From Gammaproteobacteria bacterium (GTDB lineage: Bacteria; Pseudomonadota; Gammaproteobacteria; Xanthomonadales; Wenzhouxiangellaceae), in contig PWWM01000037.1 of the NCBI GenBank assembly GCA_003561495.1, positions 1 through 24,154 of the forward strand: DNA of 24,154 bases, given 5' to 3'. This document shows positions 5,727-15,700 of this stretch, piece by piece; position 1 is the first letter of the stretch, and every line of letters starts with the position of its first letter. The translations under genes and the position numbers were made by a program. The notes under the pieces were generated by a model. The model saw nothing but the letters and a program-made list of their open reading frames with translations. It did not search any database and was not told the DNA's origin.

Positions 5727-8700
5727 ATGAGCAACAGCGAAAAAAAACAAAAAAAACAGGATCATCTGGACGCGGTTGCGTCCCTGATTCGCGGCAAACA
5801 GGGTAGTGAACAGGTCGTAGCCTTTTCCCGCGAGTTGTTTCGCCGGGTTCCGACCGATGAGCTGGTCGATGCCGATTTCGAAACCAATGCCAATCTGGCA
5901 CTGGACTTTTTCGAATTCGCCCGCCAGCGCATGCCAGGCGACGTCAAGTTGAGGATTGTCAATCCCACCCCGGATGATCATGGTTGGGAATGTCAGCACA
6001 CTGTGCTGGAAATCATCAACGACGACATGCCATTCCTGGTGGACTCTGTGGTTCTGGCCCTCTCCGAGCTGGGTGTTTCCGTTCACTTGATCATCCATCC
6101 GGTGATGCGCGTGCAGCGCGACCAGGGAGGGCACTGGCTGAGCCTTTGTCAGGGTGAAGGTGAGGACGGTCAAAGTGAATCACTGATGCATGTGCAGATT
6201 GATCGTCAGACTTTCCCAGAGAATCTGGCACGCATCGAGCAACGCGTTCGAGCTGGCCTGGCCGATGTTCGTCGAGCAGTCAGCGACTGGCGGGAGATGG
6301 CAGCGAAAGCCAGGCAAATCGCCGATAAACTTCCCGAAACTCATGCGCCGATGGATTCCGAGGCACTGACCGAGGCGCAGGATTTTTTTCGCTGGCTGGC
6401 TGATGACCACTTCACGTTTCTGGGTTATCGCGAATATGCGATTGAGCCGGGCAAGGATGGTCGACTGCTCAAGCCAGTCGGTGGCAGTGGCCTGGGCATC
6501 ATGCATGACGAGCATCGCAAGGCGCCGGTCAGACGGGTGGCTGACCTGTCTGGAAGTGGCGCCGCGCAAGGTGTTGAAGATCCCATCATCATCACCAAGA
6601 CCAATGCCCAATCCGTGGTGCACCGCGGGGGCTACATGGATTACATCTCGGTGCTCTACTTTGACGATCAGGGCAAGGTGATCGGCGAAAAGCGTCTGAT
6701 TGGTCTGTTCACTTCGGGCGCGTATATCCGGCGCTGCCAGGATACGCCACTGGTTCGCCGCAAGGTCGAAGAGGTGGTCGAGCGTTCCGGACTCAAGCCC
6801 GGCAGCCATGCCGGCAAGGCGCTGCTGCACATTCTGGAGACCTTGCCGCGCGACGAGCTGTTCCAGGCATCTGCGGAAGAATTACTGGAGTTGGCGACCG
6901 GCATTCTAGACTTGCAGGAACGTAGCCAGACCCGCCTGTTCATTCGTCGCGAACGATTCGGCAGGTTCTTCTCTTGTCTGGTTTTCATACCGCGAGACCG
7001 GTTCAATACCGAAAACCGTGAACGCATTCAGGCCATTCTCAAGCGCTCGCTCAAGGGCCAGAAGCTTGATTTTGCCATTCAGGTGGGTGGGTTCAAGCTG
7101 GCTCGCGTGCAAGTGGTCGTTAGACCGCGCAAGGATGCCGGCGCCATCAACTATGACATCCGTGAGATCGAAAAGAAGATCATCAAGGCGATCCGTTCCT
7201 GGCCGGACGAATTGACTGAAATCCTGGTCCGTGAACACGGTGAGGAGAAGGGACTGGAGCTCAGCCGGCGATTCAGCAAGGCGTTTCCGGCCTCTTACAC
7301 CGAAGAGGTTTCACCGCATGTGGCCAGCTTCGATGTGGTCAATGTGTCGCGCCTGAAGGATCTGGATGATCTGCGCATGAGCCTGTACAAGCCCCGCCAG
7401 TCCGGGCGCGGCATCATCCGATTCAAGCTGTTCAAGCATGAGCGCCCCATCCCCTTGAGCGATGTGTTGCCGATGCTCGAGAACCTCGGGATGCGCATTG
7501 TTTCGGAGCGTCCCTATGAGCTCAAACTGGCCGATGGTCATTGTGTCTGGATCCAGGATTTTGACATGAGTCCACCGACTGGCGATGAGCTGCGCCTGGA
7601 TCTCATCCGCGACAATTTCCAGCAAGCCTTCGAAAAGACGTGGCGCAAACAGGTCGAAAATGATGGCTTCAATCGATTAGTGATACTGGCCCATCTCGAT
7701 TGGCGCCAGGTCAATCTGCTGCGTGCCTGTTGCAAGTATCTGCTGCAAACCGGCATGCCATTTTCGCAGACCTACATGGAACAGACTCTGGCGGCCTGGC
7801 CACTGGTGGCGCGCTTGCTGGTCGAGTATTTCGAATGTCGATTCGACCCGGGTCGAGAAGCGCAAAGCGCTTCACAACGTGTAGCGGTGCGCAAGTCCCT
7901 GGAGGCCCAGAGCCGAGACCTGCTGGAGCGTTTCGAGGATGATGTGCTGGTCGAGTTGCTGGGCGAAGCTCTGGCCGAACGTGAAAAGGATTTCGGGACG
8001 TTCGAGGACATGCCTGTCCGCAAGACCATTCTGCGGGCGATTGATAGTGTTTCCTCGGCGGACCAGGATCGCATCCTGCGCGCTTTCTACGATCTGATCC
8101 GGGCCATGCTGCGGACCAACTTCTACCAACGGGATGCGCGCGGCGAATTTCACGAGTACTACAGTTTCAAGTTGGACTCGGCAGTTGTGGCGAATCTTCC
8201 GCGACCGCGCCCCTATCGCGAAATCTGGGTCTACTCGCCTCGGGTCGAGGGCATTCATCTGCGCGGGGGAAAGGTTGCCCGTGGCGGGTTGCGCTGGTCG
8301 GATCGACGTGAGGACTTCCGTACCGAGGTATTGGGTCTGATGCGCGCCCAGAATGTCAAGAACACCATGATCGTGCCGGTCGGGGCCAAGGGTGGATTTG
8401 TCGTTAAGCAACCACCGGGCGATGATGACCGTGATCAAATGATGGCCGAGGTGGTGTACTGCTATCGCAGCTTCATTCATGGCCTGCTGGATATTACCGA
8501 CAATCTCGATGGTGAGCAGGTCGTGCCGCCTCGCGAGGTTGTTCGCGCTGACGACGATGATCCTTACATGGTCGTGGCTGCGGACAAGGGCACGGCGACG
8601 TTTTCCGACATTGCCAATGCCATTTCGGCCGAGCATGGTTTCTGGCTGGGTGATGCATTTGCCTCGGGGGGATCCAATGGCTACGACCACAAGAAGATGG

Positions 8701-10676
8701 GCATTACCGCCAAGGGCGCCTGGGAATCGGTCAAGCGTCACTTCCGCGAAATGGCTGTCGATGTCCAGAACGAGGCGTTCAGTGTGGTTGGCATTGGTGA
8801 CATGGGGGGGGACGTGTTCGGTAACGGCATGCTGTTGTCAAAACACATTCGCCTCAAGGCGGCCTTCAACCACATGCATATTTTTCTCGATCCCGACCCG
8901 GATACGGCGGCCAGTCATGCCGAACGTCTGCGGCTGTTCGAGAAGGAGCGTTCAACGTGGGCCGATTACGACGCGAGCTTGATCTCCGAAGGTGGCGGCA
9001 TCTACTCTCGCCAGGCCAAGTCCATCCGCATTTCGCCGCAAGTACGCGAGTGGCTGGGGATCGATGCCAAGGAACTCGCACCTCATGAACTGATCCGCGC
9101 CCTGCTGACCGCAGAAGTGGATTTGTTGTGGAATGGCGGTATTGGCACTTACGTCAAGGCGACCAGCGAGGCGCACGGTGATGTCGGTGACCTTGCCAAC
9201 AACCTGGTTCGTGTCAACGGCCGGGACCTTCGCTGCAAGGTGGTTGGCGAAGGGGGCAACCTGGGTATGACCCAACGCGGGCGCATCGAATTTGCCCTCG
9301 CCGGTGGTCGGGTCAACACTGATTTCATCGATAATTCGGCCGGAGTCGATTGTTCTGACCATGAGGTCAACATCAAGATCCTGCTCAACCTGGCTGTGGA
9401 TCGCGGGTTGCTCAATCATGAACAGCGCAATGAGTTGCTGCGTGAAATGACTGACGAGGTCTCTGATCTGGTATTGCGTAGCAACTACCTGCAGACTCAG
9501 GCGCTGAGCATGATGGAAAGCCTGACCAGCGATCGCCTGGGCGCCGAGGCGCATTTCATCGCCATGCTGGAGCACCAGGGCGTGATTGACCGTGACCTGG
9601 AGCAATTGCCCGATGAAGAAGAGTTGCGCGAACGCGTGGCGCGTGGACGTGGCCTGACCCGGCCTGAGTTGTCGTTGCTTCTTTCGTACGGCAAGATTAC
9701 CCTGTACAAGGAACTGCTGGCCTCGGATGTGCCGGAAGATCCCTACCTGTCCCGCGAACTTGAGGATTATTTTCCCACTCCATTGCGCGAACGTTTCAAG
9801 GATCTGATGCCCGAGCATCGCCTGTGGCGCGAAATCATTGCCACCCGGGTGACCAATTCCATTGTCAATCGCATGGGCGCCCAGTTTCCGATGCGCATTC
9901 GCGAGGATACCGGCGCCAACTCGGCGACCATGGCCAAGGCCTACACCGTAGCCCGTGAAATCTTCCTGGCGCGTGATTACTGGGGCCAGGTTGAATCTCT
10001 GGACAACCAGGTGCCGGCCAGCGCCCAGAACAAGGCCATGCTGGAGATGTGGAACCTGCTGCGCCAGATGACCCGAAGGTTGATTTCGCTTCCGGGTGGT
10101 TACGGAATCGATATCTCCAGCAAGGTCAATCGCTTTGCACCGGGCATCAAGGCCTATTCCGAGTGTCTGGAAAGCGTTCTCGATGATGATTTGCTGGACC
10201 AGTTCAGGGCGCGTCGAAATGAACTGGCTGAAATCGGTTTTCCGGATGAGTTCGCCCGCCGCATCGCCAGTCTACGCTTTATGCATTCGGCGCTGGACAT
10301 TGTCGACGAGGCCGGGGTGAGAAAACTGGATGTTGAGCAAGTGGCGCGCATCTATTTCCGATTGCTGGATCGGTTGCACCTGAAATGGCTGCGAAGCCAG
10401 ATCGAAGTCCTGCCGGTCGAGCAACCCTGGCATGCCCATGCGCGTGGCAATCTGCGTGATGAGTTGTATGCTAGTCATCGCAATCTCACTCGTCGCATTA
10501 TCGAGGAGGCCGGTGACGAAGACGATCCGGTCGAGGCCTGGTTCGACCGTCATGGCGTTCAGGTGGCTCGTCTTTCGGTCATGCTTGATGAGATGCACAG
10601 CATCGGTGCCAGTGACTATCCCTCCATGCAGGTGGCGATCAAGGGTCTGGGTCAGCTGCTCAACGCGACTTCCTGA
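5727..10676 (+). CDS. gdhB: NAD-specific glutamate dehydrogenase, large (GDH-180) class
   Basis: This cytoplasmic enzyme oxidises glutamate to 2-oxoglutarate and ammonia with NAD. At 1649 residues it has the size of the 180-kDa class known from Streptomyces, Pseudomonas and Caulobacter. The first about 700 residues form the long regulatory region of this class. The catalytic core follows: GGLRWSDRREDFRTEVLGLM from 853, then VGAKGGFVVK with a probable active-site lysine at 888. The glycine-rich nucleotide-binding stretch GIGDMGGDVFGNGM is at 1022-1035. Members of this class are under allosteric control by amino acids, though the effector here is unknown. The ATG at 5727 follows AGGGCCAAGG. Within the first ten codons lie two A8 tracts (5740-5747, 5749-5756), and a G8 tract occurs at 8804-8811; these are possible slippage sites. 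The reading frame is otherwise intact. Confidence 0.96.
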   Translation: MSNSEKKQKKQDHLDAVASLIRGKQGSEQVVAFSRELFRRVPTDELVDADFETNANLALDFFEFARQRMPGDVKLRIVNPTPDDHGWECQHTVLEIINDDMPFLVDSVVLALSELGVSVHLIIHPVMRVQRDQGGHWLSLCQGEGEDGQSESLMHVQIDRQTFPENLARIEQRVRAGLADVRRAVSDWREMAAKARQIADKLPETHAPMDSEALTEAQDFFRWLADDHFTFLGYREYAIEPGKDGRLLKPVGGSGLGIMHDEHRKAPVRRVADLSGSGAAQGVEDPIIITKTNAQSVVHRGGYMDYISVLYFDDQGKVIGEKRLIGLFTSGAYIRRCQDTPLVRRKVEEVVERSGLKPGSHAGKALLHILETLPRDELFQASAEELLELATGILDLQERSQTRLFIRRERFGRFFSCLVFIPRDRFNTENRERIQAILKRSLKGQKLDFAIQVGGFKLARVQVVVRPRKDAGAINYDIREIEKKIIKAIRSWPDELTEILVREHGEEKGLELSRRFSKAFPASYTEEVSPHVASFDVVNVSRLKDLDDLRMSLYKPRQSGRGIIRFKLFKHERPIPLSDVLPMLENLGMRIVSERPYELKLADGHCVWIQDFDMSPPTGDELRLDLIRDNFQQAFEKTWRKQVENDGFNRLVILAHLDWRQVNLLRACCKYLLQTGMPFSQTYMEQTLAAWPLVARLLVEYFECRFDPGREAQSASQRVAVRKSLEAQSRDLLERFEDDVLVELLGEALAEREKDFGTFEDMPVRKTILRAIDSVSSADQDRILRAFYDLIRAMLRTNFYQRDARGEFHEYYSFKLDSAVVANLPRPRPYREIWVYSPRVEGIHLRGGKVARGGLRWSDRREDFRTEVLGLMRAQNVKNTMIVPVGAKGGFVVKQPPGDDDRDQMMAEVVYCYRSFIHGLLDITDNLDGEQVVPPREVVRADDDDPYMVVAADKGTATFSDIANAISAEHGFWLGDAFASGGSNGYDHKKMGITAKGAWESVKRHFREMAVDVQNEAFSVVGIGDMGGDVFGNGMLLSKHIRLKAAFNHMHIFLDPDPDTAASHAERLRLFEKERSTWADYDASLISEGGGIYSRQAKSIRISPQVREWLGIDAKELAPHELIRALLTAEVDLLWNGGIGTYVKATSEAHGDVGDLANNLVRVNGRDLRCKVVGEGGNLGMTQRGRIEFALAGGRVNTDFIDNSAGVDCSDHEVNIKILLNLAVDRGLLNHEQRNELLREMTDEVSDLVLRSNYLQTQALSMMESLTSDRLGAEAHFIAMLEHQGVIDRDLEQLPDEEELRERVARGRGLTRPELSLLLSYGKITLYKELLASDVPEDPYLSRELEDYFPTPLRERFKDLMPEHRLWREIIATRVTNSIVNRMGAQFPMRIREDTGANSATMAKAYTVAREIFLARDYWGQVESLDNQVPASAQNKAMLEMWNLLRQMTRRLISLPGGYGIDISSKVNRFAPGIKAYSECLESVLDDDLLDQFRARRNELAEIGFPDEFARRIASLRFMHSALDIVDEAGVRKLDVEQVARIYFRLLDRLHLKWLRSQIEVLPVEQPWHAHARGNLRDELYASHRNLTRRIIEEAGDEDDPVEAWFDRHGVQVARLSVMLDEMHSIGASDYPSMQVAIKGLGQLLNATS

Positions 10677-10682
10677 TGTGAG

Positions 10683-10927
10683 CCCGCCTTATTCACCACC
10701 CCTCCTACTGCGACGTCGCCATGCACCGCGTCTGCGCCGTTTCGCTCGGTCGCACGTGCGGACGGCCGCCGCCAGAGCGCTTCTTGCCTACGGCAAACCG
10801 CACTCCGGCTCTGGCCTGCACTTCCTCACCGTACAGGCGAGTACGTTTCCGGTGCGCTCGGTCGCGAAACGCCCCAGCCACGGTGCATGGCGACGTCTCG
10901 CTACGGAGGGGTGGTGAATAAGGCGGG
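10683..10927. mobile_element. 245-bp long-inverted-repeat element (MITE-like, unclassified)
   Basis: The ends are perfect 23-bp inverted repeats: 10683-10705, starting CCCGCCTTATTCACC, and 10905-10927. A second perfect inverted block of 17 bp follows inward, 10712-10728 against 10881-10897 (GACGTCGCCATGCACCG), and then scattered matches around GTTTCGC. The centre holds another hairpin, GCCAGAGC (10771-10778) with GCTCTGGC (10808-10815), enclosing TTGCC-TAC-GGCAA. No transposase or target-site duplication is visible. The left end lies 6 bases after the glutamate dehydrogenase stop; the right end overlaps the start of nadK. Such arms suggest a non-autonomous mobile or extragenic palindromic element, but only more copies elsewhere in the genome would prove mobility. 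Confidence 0.7.
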
Positions 10928-11696
10928 GCCAGACTCGCTGGCCATGGCCTTCCTTGCCAGCGAGCATCCCGGCTCCCGTGAAGCGGTTGCCGAACTGACC
11001 CGTGCTTACGGATGTGTATCTCCGCGCGAGGCCGATGTATTGGTGGTGCTTGGTGGTGACGGTTTCATGCTGCATACCCTGCATGAGCACGTCGACCTGG
11101 GTCTGCCGGTGTTCGGTATGCGCCTGGGCGAAGTGGGTTTTCTGATGAATCGCTATGCACCCGAGCATTTGCCGGAACGCATAGCCCAGGCGCGCCAGGT
11201 GGAGCTGACCCCACTGGCGATGCAGGCCAGCGATATCAATGGACGAAAGCATCGGGCCGTGGCGATCAATGAAGTCTCATTGTTGCGACAGACCAACCAG
11301 GCCGCACATCTGAAAATCCTGGTCAACGAGCGCGAGCGCGTGCCGCGGCTGGTGGCCGATGGCGTGCTGGTGGCGACCGCCGCCGGCTCCACCGCTTACA
11401 ACCTTTCGGCCCATGGACCCATCATCCCTCTGGGCACGGAGGCCATCGTGCTGACGCCGATCAGCCCGTTCAGACCGCGCCGCTGGCAGGGCGCAATTTT
11501 GCCTGCTTCGGCGCAGGTGCGATTCGAAGTACTCAATCCCCAGCGTCGCCCCGTGAGTGCGACCGCTGACTATGACGAATTCCGCGATGTGGCCTGGGTG
11601 GAGGTTGGCCAGGCTGCCGATATTCGCCACCGCTTGCTGTTCGATCCGGAGCATTCGCTGGAGGAGCGGATTCTGAATGAGCAGTTCATGGGGTGA
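10914..11696 (+). CDS. nadK: NAD kinase
   Basis: NAD kinase phosphorylates NAD to NADP in the cytoplasm. The family landmarks are present: VVLGGDGFMLHTL with the GGDG box at nt 11052-11063, GMRLGEVGFLMN, AINEVSLLR, DGVLVATAAGSTAYNLSAHGP, and LTPISPF. The overall form resembles the shorter alphaproteobacterial-type enzymes that begin just before the first strand (here AMAFLASEHP). I chose the GTG at 10914 because GGAGG lies four bases upstream and the resulting 260 residues match that form. The in-frame ATG at 10887 would add nine residues encoded wholly by the upstream palindrome and has no ribosome-binding site; ATG 10944 would cut into the first strand. The ribosome-binding site and first codons therefore lie in the terminal repeat of the palindromic element. 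Confidence 0.92.
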   Translation: MNKAGPDSLAMAFLASEHPGSREAVAELTRAYGCVSPREADVLVVLGGDGFMLHTLHEHVDLGLPVFGMRLGEVGFLMNRYAPEHLPERIAQARQVELTPLAMQASDINGRKHRAVAINEVSLLRQTNQAAHLKILVNERERVPRLVADGVLVATAAGSTAYNLSAHGPIIPLGTEAIVLTPISPFRPRRWQGAILPASAQVRFEVLNPQRRPVSATADYDEFRDVAWVEVGQAADIRHRLLFDPEHSLEERILNEQFMG

Positions 11697-11729
11697 CGGG
11701 AGACGGAAGACGGAAGACGGAAGACGAGT
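11694..11729. repeat. Heptamer tandem repeat GACGGAA beginning at the nadK stop
   Basis: The units are GACGGGA (11695-11701), three exact GACGGAA (11702-11722) and a degenerate GACGAGT (11723-11729). The first unit overlaps the TGA stop of nadK. The array fills most of the 52-bp gap to the nucleotidase gene. Confidence 0.85.
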
Positions 11730-11748
11730 AGACTGAACCCTTTGCTGC

Positions 11749-12669
11749 ATGAGCAATTCATACGACAATCCAGGACCCTTGACGATCGGCATCTCCTCGC
11801 GGGCGCTGTTTGATCTTGACGCCAGTCATACGGTGTTCGAGGAGGGTGGTCTCGAGGCCTACATGGAATTCCAGCGCTGCCGCGAAGACGACATTCTGCA
11901 GCCCGGTGTGGCATTCAGGTTGGTTGAAAAGTTGCTGGCGCTGAACGAGGATGGACTGGACCATCCCGGGGTCGAGGTCATTTTGCTGTCACGTAACAGT
12001 GCCGACACGGGACTCAGAATTTTCAATTCCATCGAACACCATGGCCTGAGCATCGAGCGTGCCGTGTTCACCAACGGGGCCAGTCCCTCGCAATACATCG
12101 AACCGGCCGGTGTGCAACTGTTCCTGTCAGCCAATGACGATGATGTCCGAAGGGTGCTCACGGCCGGCTATGCCGCCGCCACCATTCTGCCTTCGGCGAC
12201 CCGCGAAAATCGCTCCTCGCAGCTGCGCCTGGCATTTGACGGCGATGCGGTAATCTTTTCCGATGAGGCTGAGCGGGTCTACAAGGAACAGGGCCTGGAG
12301 GCCTTTTCCGACAGCGAGCGCCGCGCTGCGGACAAGCCCCTGGCCGCCGGACCGTTCAAGCCGGTACTCGAGGCCATTCATCGCATCCAGGCAGCCTACC
12401 CGGTCGAGGAAAATCCGATTCGCACCGCACTGATCACGGCGCGCTCGGCACCGGCCCACAAGCGGGTCATTCTGACCCTGCGTGCCTGGGGCATCCGGAT
12501 TGATGAGTCGCTGTTTCTTGGCGGGCGTGACAAGGGACCATTTCTGCGCGCTTTCGGCGCCGATATTTTCTTCGACGATCAGCAAGTACACTGCGCCAGT
12601 GCCAGTGGCGAGGTCGCCACCGGCCACGTGCCGCACGGGGTAGCCAACGAGCCGTCAAAACTTGACTGA
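11749..12669 (+). CDS. 5'-nucleotidase (cytosolic NT5C1-like family)
   Basis: This 306-residue protein belongs to the 5-nucleotidase family related to animal cytosolic 5'-nucleotidase I, which dephosphorylates nucleoside 5'-monophosphates. Its blocks follow the family pattern throughout: IGISSRALFDLDASHTVFEE near the N-terminus, with the DLD that would hold the catalytic aspartates, then VEVILLSRNSADTGLRIFNSIEHHGL, LFLSANDDDV, LAFDGDAVIFSDEAERVYKEQGLEAF, ALITARSAPAHKRVI, LFLGGRDKGPFLRAFGADIFFDDQ and TGHVPHG. There is no signal peptide, so it is cytoplasmic. It lies 52 bp downstream of nadK on the same strand, separated by the heptamer repeat, and may be cotranscribed; both genes touch nucleotide metabolism. 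Substrate preference cannot be read. Confidence 0.9.
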   Translation: MSNSYDNPGPLTIGISSRALFDLDASHTVFEEGGLEAYMEFQRCREDDILQPGVAFRLVEKLLALNEDGLDHPGVEVILLSRNSADTGLRIFNSIEHHGLSIERAVFTNGASPSQYIEPAGVQLFLSANDDDVRRVLTAGYAAATILPSATRENRSSQLRLAFDGDAVIFSDEAERVYKEQGLEAFSDSERRAADKPLAAGPFKPVLEAIHRIQAAYPVEENPIRTALITARSAPAHKRVILTLRAWGIRIDESLFLGGRDKGPFLRAFGADIFFDDQQVHCASASGEVATGHVPHGVANEPSKLD

Positions 12670-12729
12670 AGTTTACCGTCGGTTCGCATTACAATGGCCG
12701 TTTGACCTGATTCTCAAGACCCCTATTCG

Positions 12730-15700
12730 ATGAAGACACTCAAGCGTTTGTTGCTGGCCTCCGTTGTAATCTGGTTGACCATCCCGGCCCTGGCCGAGGA
12801 GAAAAACAACGCCGAAAACGGCAATGACAATGACAACGGCAAGGTGTGGTCGGTCAACGAACCGCCCGGTGAATGGCGCTCGATCGAGATCGACACCGAG
12901 ACCTTTACCTGGTCGGATGTCGATATCAGCCCCGACGGTCAGATCTTGGTCTTCCACATGCTGGGTGATATCTACCGGGTCTCCATTGATGGTGGTCAGG
13001 CCGAGGCCCTGACCGACGACATCGCCTGGAACTTCCAGCCGCGATTCAGCCCGGATGGTCGCTCCATTGCGTTCATTTCCGATCGTGACGGGGCCGAGAA
13101 CATCTGGATCATGGATGTTGACGGTAACAACCTCGAACAGGTCAGCTCGGAGCGTGATCACCTGCTGCACAACCCGGCCTGGTCGCCGGATGGCGATTAC
13201 ATTGCCGCGCGCAAGGGTTATGTCTCGCAACGCTCGATTCCAGCCGGCAGCATCTGGATGTATCACCGTGCGGGCGGCTCGGGGGTCGAGCTGGTCGAGC
13301 GCCTGCACGGCCAGCAATCGCAGAAGAATGTTGCCGAGCCGAATTTCTCACCAGACGGGCGCTACCTGTATTTCAGCCAGGACGTGACGCCGGGGCGGGT
13401 CTGGGAATATAACCGAGACGCCAATACCGGGATTTTCGCCATTCGCCGGCTGGACCTGGAAACCGGTGAGGTCGAGACCGTCACCGGTGGGCCTGGGGGA
13501 GCGATTCGGCCTGTGGTCTCGCCCGATGGCAAGCAATTGGCGTTCGTCCGCCGCAACCCGACCGAACTGAGTTCGCGCCTGATGGTGCGCGATCTGGACT
13601 CGGGCATCGAGCGCACCGTGATGGAGCGTATCGAACGCGACAAGCAGGAAACGTCAGGTGATATGGGCAACTACCCCAATTTTGCCTGGAATCCGGACGG
13701 ACAATCGATGGTACTCTGGGCCCATGGCCAGTTTCACCGGGTTGGCCTTGACGGTGGCCATGAGCCGATCGAGGTTCGAGTCAATGCCGAGCGCAAGATA
13801 TCTCCGGCGCTCCGGCGCGAAGTGGAAGTTTCGCCGGATACCTTCCCGGTCCGCATGGCGCGCTGGACACAGATGAGTCCCGATGGACGCCTGGCCATTT
13901 ACCAGGCCATGGGCTATCTGTGGTTGCATGACCTCGAGCGCGACTCCCATCGACGCCTGACTTCGCAGACCGACCACTGGGAGTTCCACCCCTCGTTTTC
14001 ACCCGATAGTCGCCGGGTGGTCTACACCACGTTCGATGATGAAGAACTGGGCACGGTGCGCATCCATCCGGTCGGGCGTGGCCGTGGTCGTACATTGACC
14101 ACTGAGCCGGGGCACTATGTCGAACCGTCGTTCTCGCCTGATGGCGGGCAGGTGGTTTTCCGCAAGATCAGCGGCGGTTTCATTTCTTCGCCGGCCTGGT
14201 CGGAACGCACCGGCATCTACCGGGTCCCGGCTGATGGTGGTGAGCCGGTGCGCGTGCGGGATCGTGGCAGCAATCCGCAGTTTTCGGCCGACGGTCGGCG
14301 TATTCTGTTCAGTGATCGCGGCGAGAACTTCTCGCTGACCTTGAATAGCGTCAATCTCGATGGTCACGATCAACGTCAGCATCTGTCCGGAAACTGGATT
14401 ACCGAGTTCCGGGTTTCACCCGATGGACGCTGGGTGGCTTTTGCTGAACACTACAATGTCTATCTCGCCCCGTTCTTTGCCGCTGGGAAGCCGGTTGACC
14501 TGAGTGCCGACACCCGTGCCTTCCCGGTCCGGCAGGTTTCGGCTCGAGGCGGTGAGAACCTGCACTTTTCAGCCAACAGCCGGACCCTGGCCTGGTCACA
14601 TGGTGCGACTTTGTATAGTCGGGAATTGACCGACGCCTTTGCCTTCCTGGCAGGGTCTCCGGAGGAATTGCCGGAGCCGGTCACCGAGGGCCGCAATCTG
14701 TCCATCGAGTTCGACTCCGACCGTCATGATGGCCGAATTGCCCTGGTGGGAGGCCGTATCGTCACCATGCGCGATGCTTACTCCGGCCAGGAGGTGATTG
14801 AAGACGGTGTGGTTCTGGTCGAAGGGCATCGCATATCAGCGGTGGGCAGCCGTGATGATGTCGAGATTCCGCGTGGCTTCGAAGTGATTGATGTGGCTGG
14901 AAAGACCGTGTTGCCGGGCCTGGTGGACGCCCATGCCCACGGGCCCAAATCCAACCAGCAACTGACTCCCCAGCAGAACTGGACCCAGGTCGCCAATCTG
15001 GCCTTTGGTGTGACCACCATCCACGACCCGTCCAATGACAACGCCGGAATTTTCTCCATGGCGGAATTGCAGCGTGCCGGCAAGGTGCTGGCGCCGCGCA
15101 TCTTCTCGACCGGCCGTATTCTCTACGGCGCGATCATGCCGGGCGCCACTGCTCGAATCAATGATTACGAAGATGCCGAGTTCCACGTCCGTCGCCAGAA
15201 GGAAGTTGGCGCGATCTCGGTCAAGAGCTATAACTACCTGCGTCGGGACCAACGCCAGCAGGTACTCGAGGCGGGCCGCAAGCTCGATATCATGGTGGTT
15301 CCCGAGGGTGGTATGCGCTTCGAGCAGAACATGAACCAGATTGTCGACGGCCACACCGGCATCGAACACAGTCTCTCCATCCACCGTGCTTACGATGATC
15401 TCAACCAGCTCTGGGGTCAAACCGATGTGGTCTGGTCACCGACTTTCGGTGTGGCCTACGGTGGCATGATGGGGGAAGAGTACTGGTACGACAAGACCGA
15501 GGTCTGGAAAAACGAACGGCTGCTGAACTTCGTGCCGCGCTTTATCGTGTATCCGCGCTCGATACGTCGCCCTACTGCACCGGAAGAACTCTATAACCAC
15601 ATTGCCGTGGCCGAAAAAGCGAAACAGATGAACGATCTGGGCGTGCCCGTGGTCATCGGCGCCCATGGCCAGCTCGCCGGTCTGGCTGCACACTGGGAAA

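Noticed and set aside
7872..9818. Minus-strand frames of 288-289 codons inside the glutamate dehydrogenase gene
   Set aside because: They are antisense to a region with clear catalytic motifs, and neither frame resembles a known family.
10683..10927. The long palindrome as a complete insertion sequence
   Set aside because: It is only 245 bp with no transposase frame; the frames crossing it are low-complexity chance translations.
12662..12695. TTGACT and TACAAT before the propeller-amidohydrolase gene as a promoter
   Set aside because: The spacing is 22 bp, too long for sigma-70, and no better -35 fits the TACAAT.
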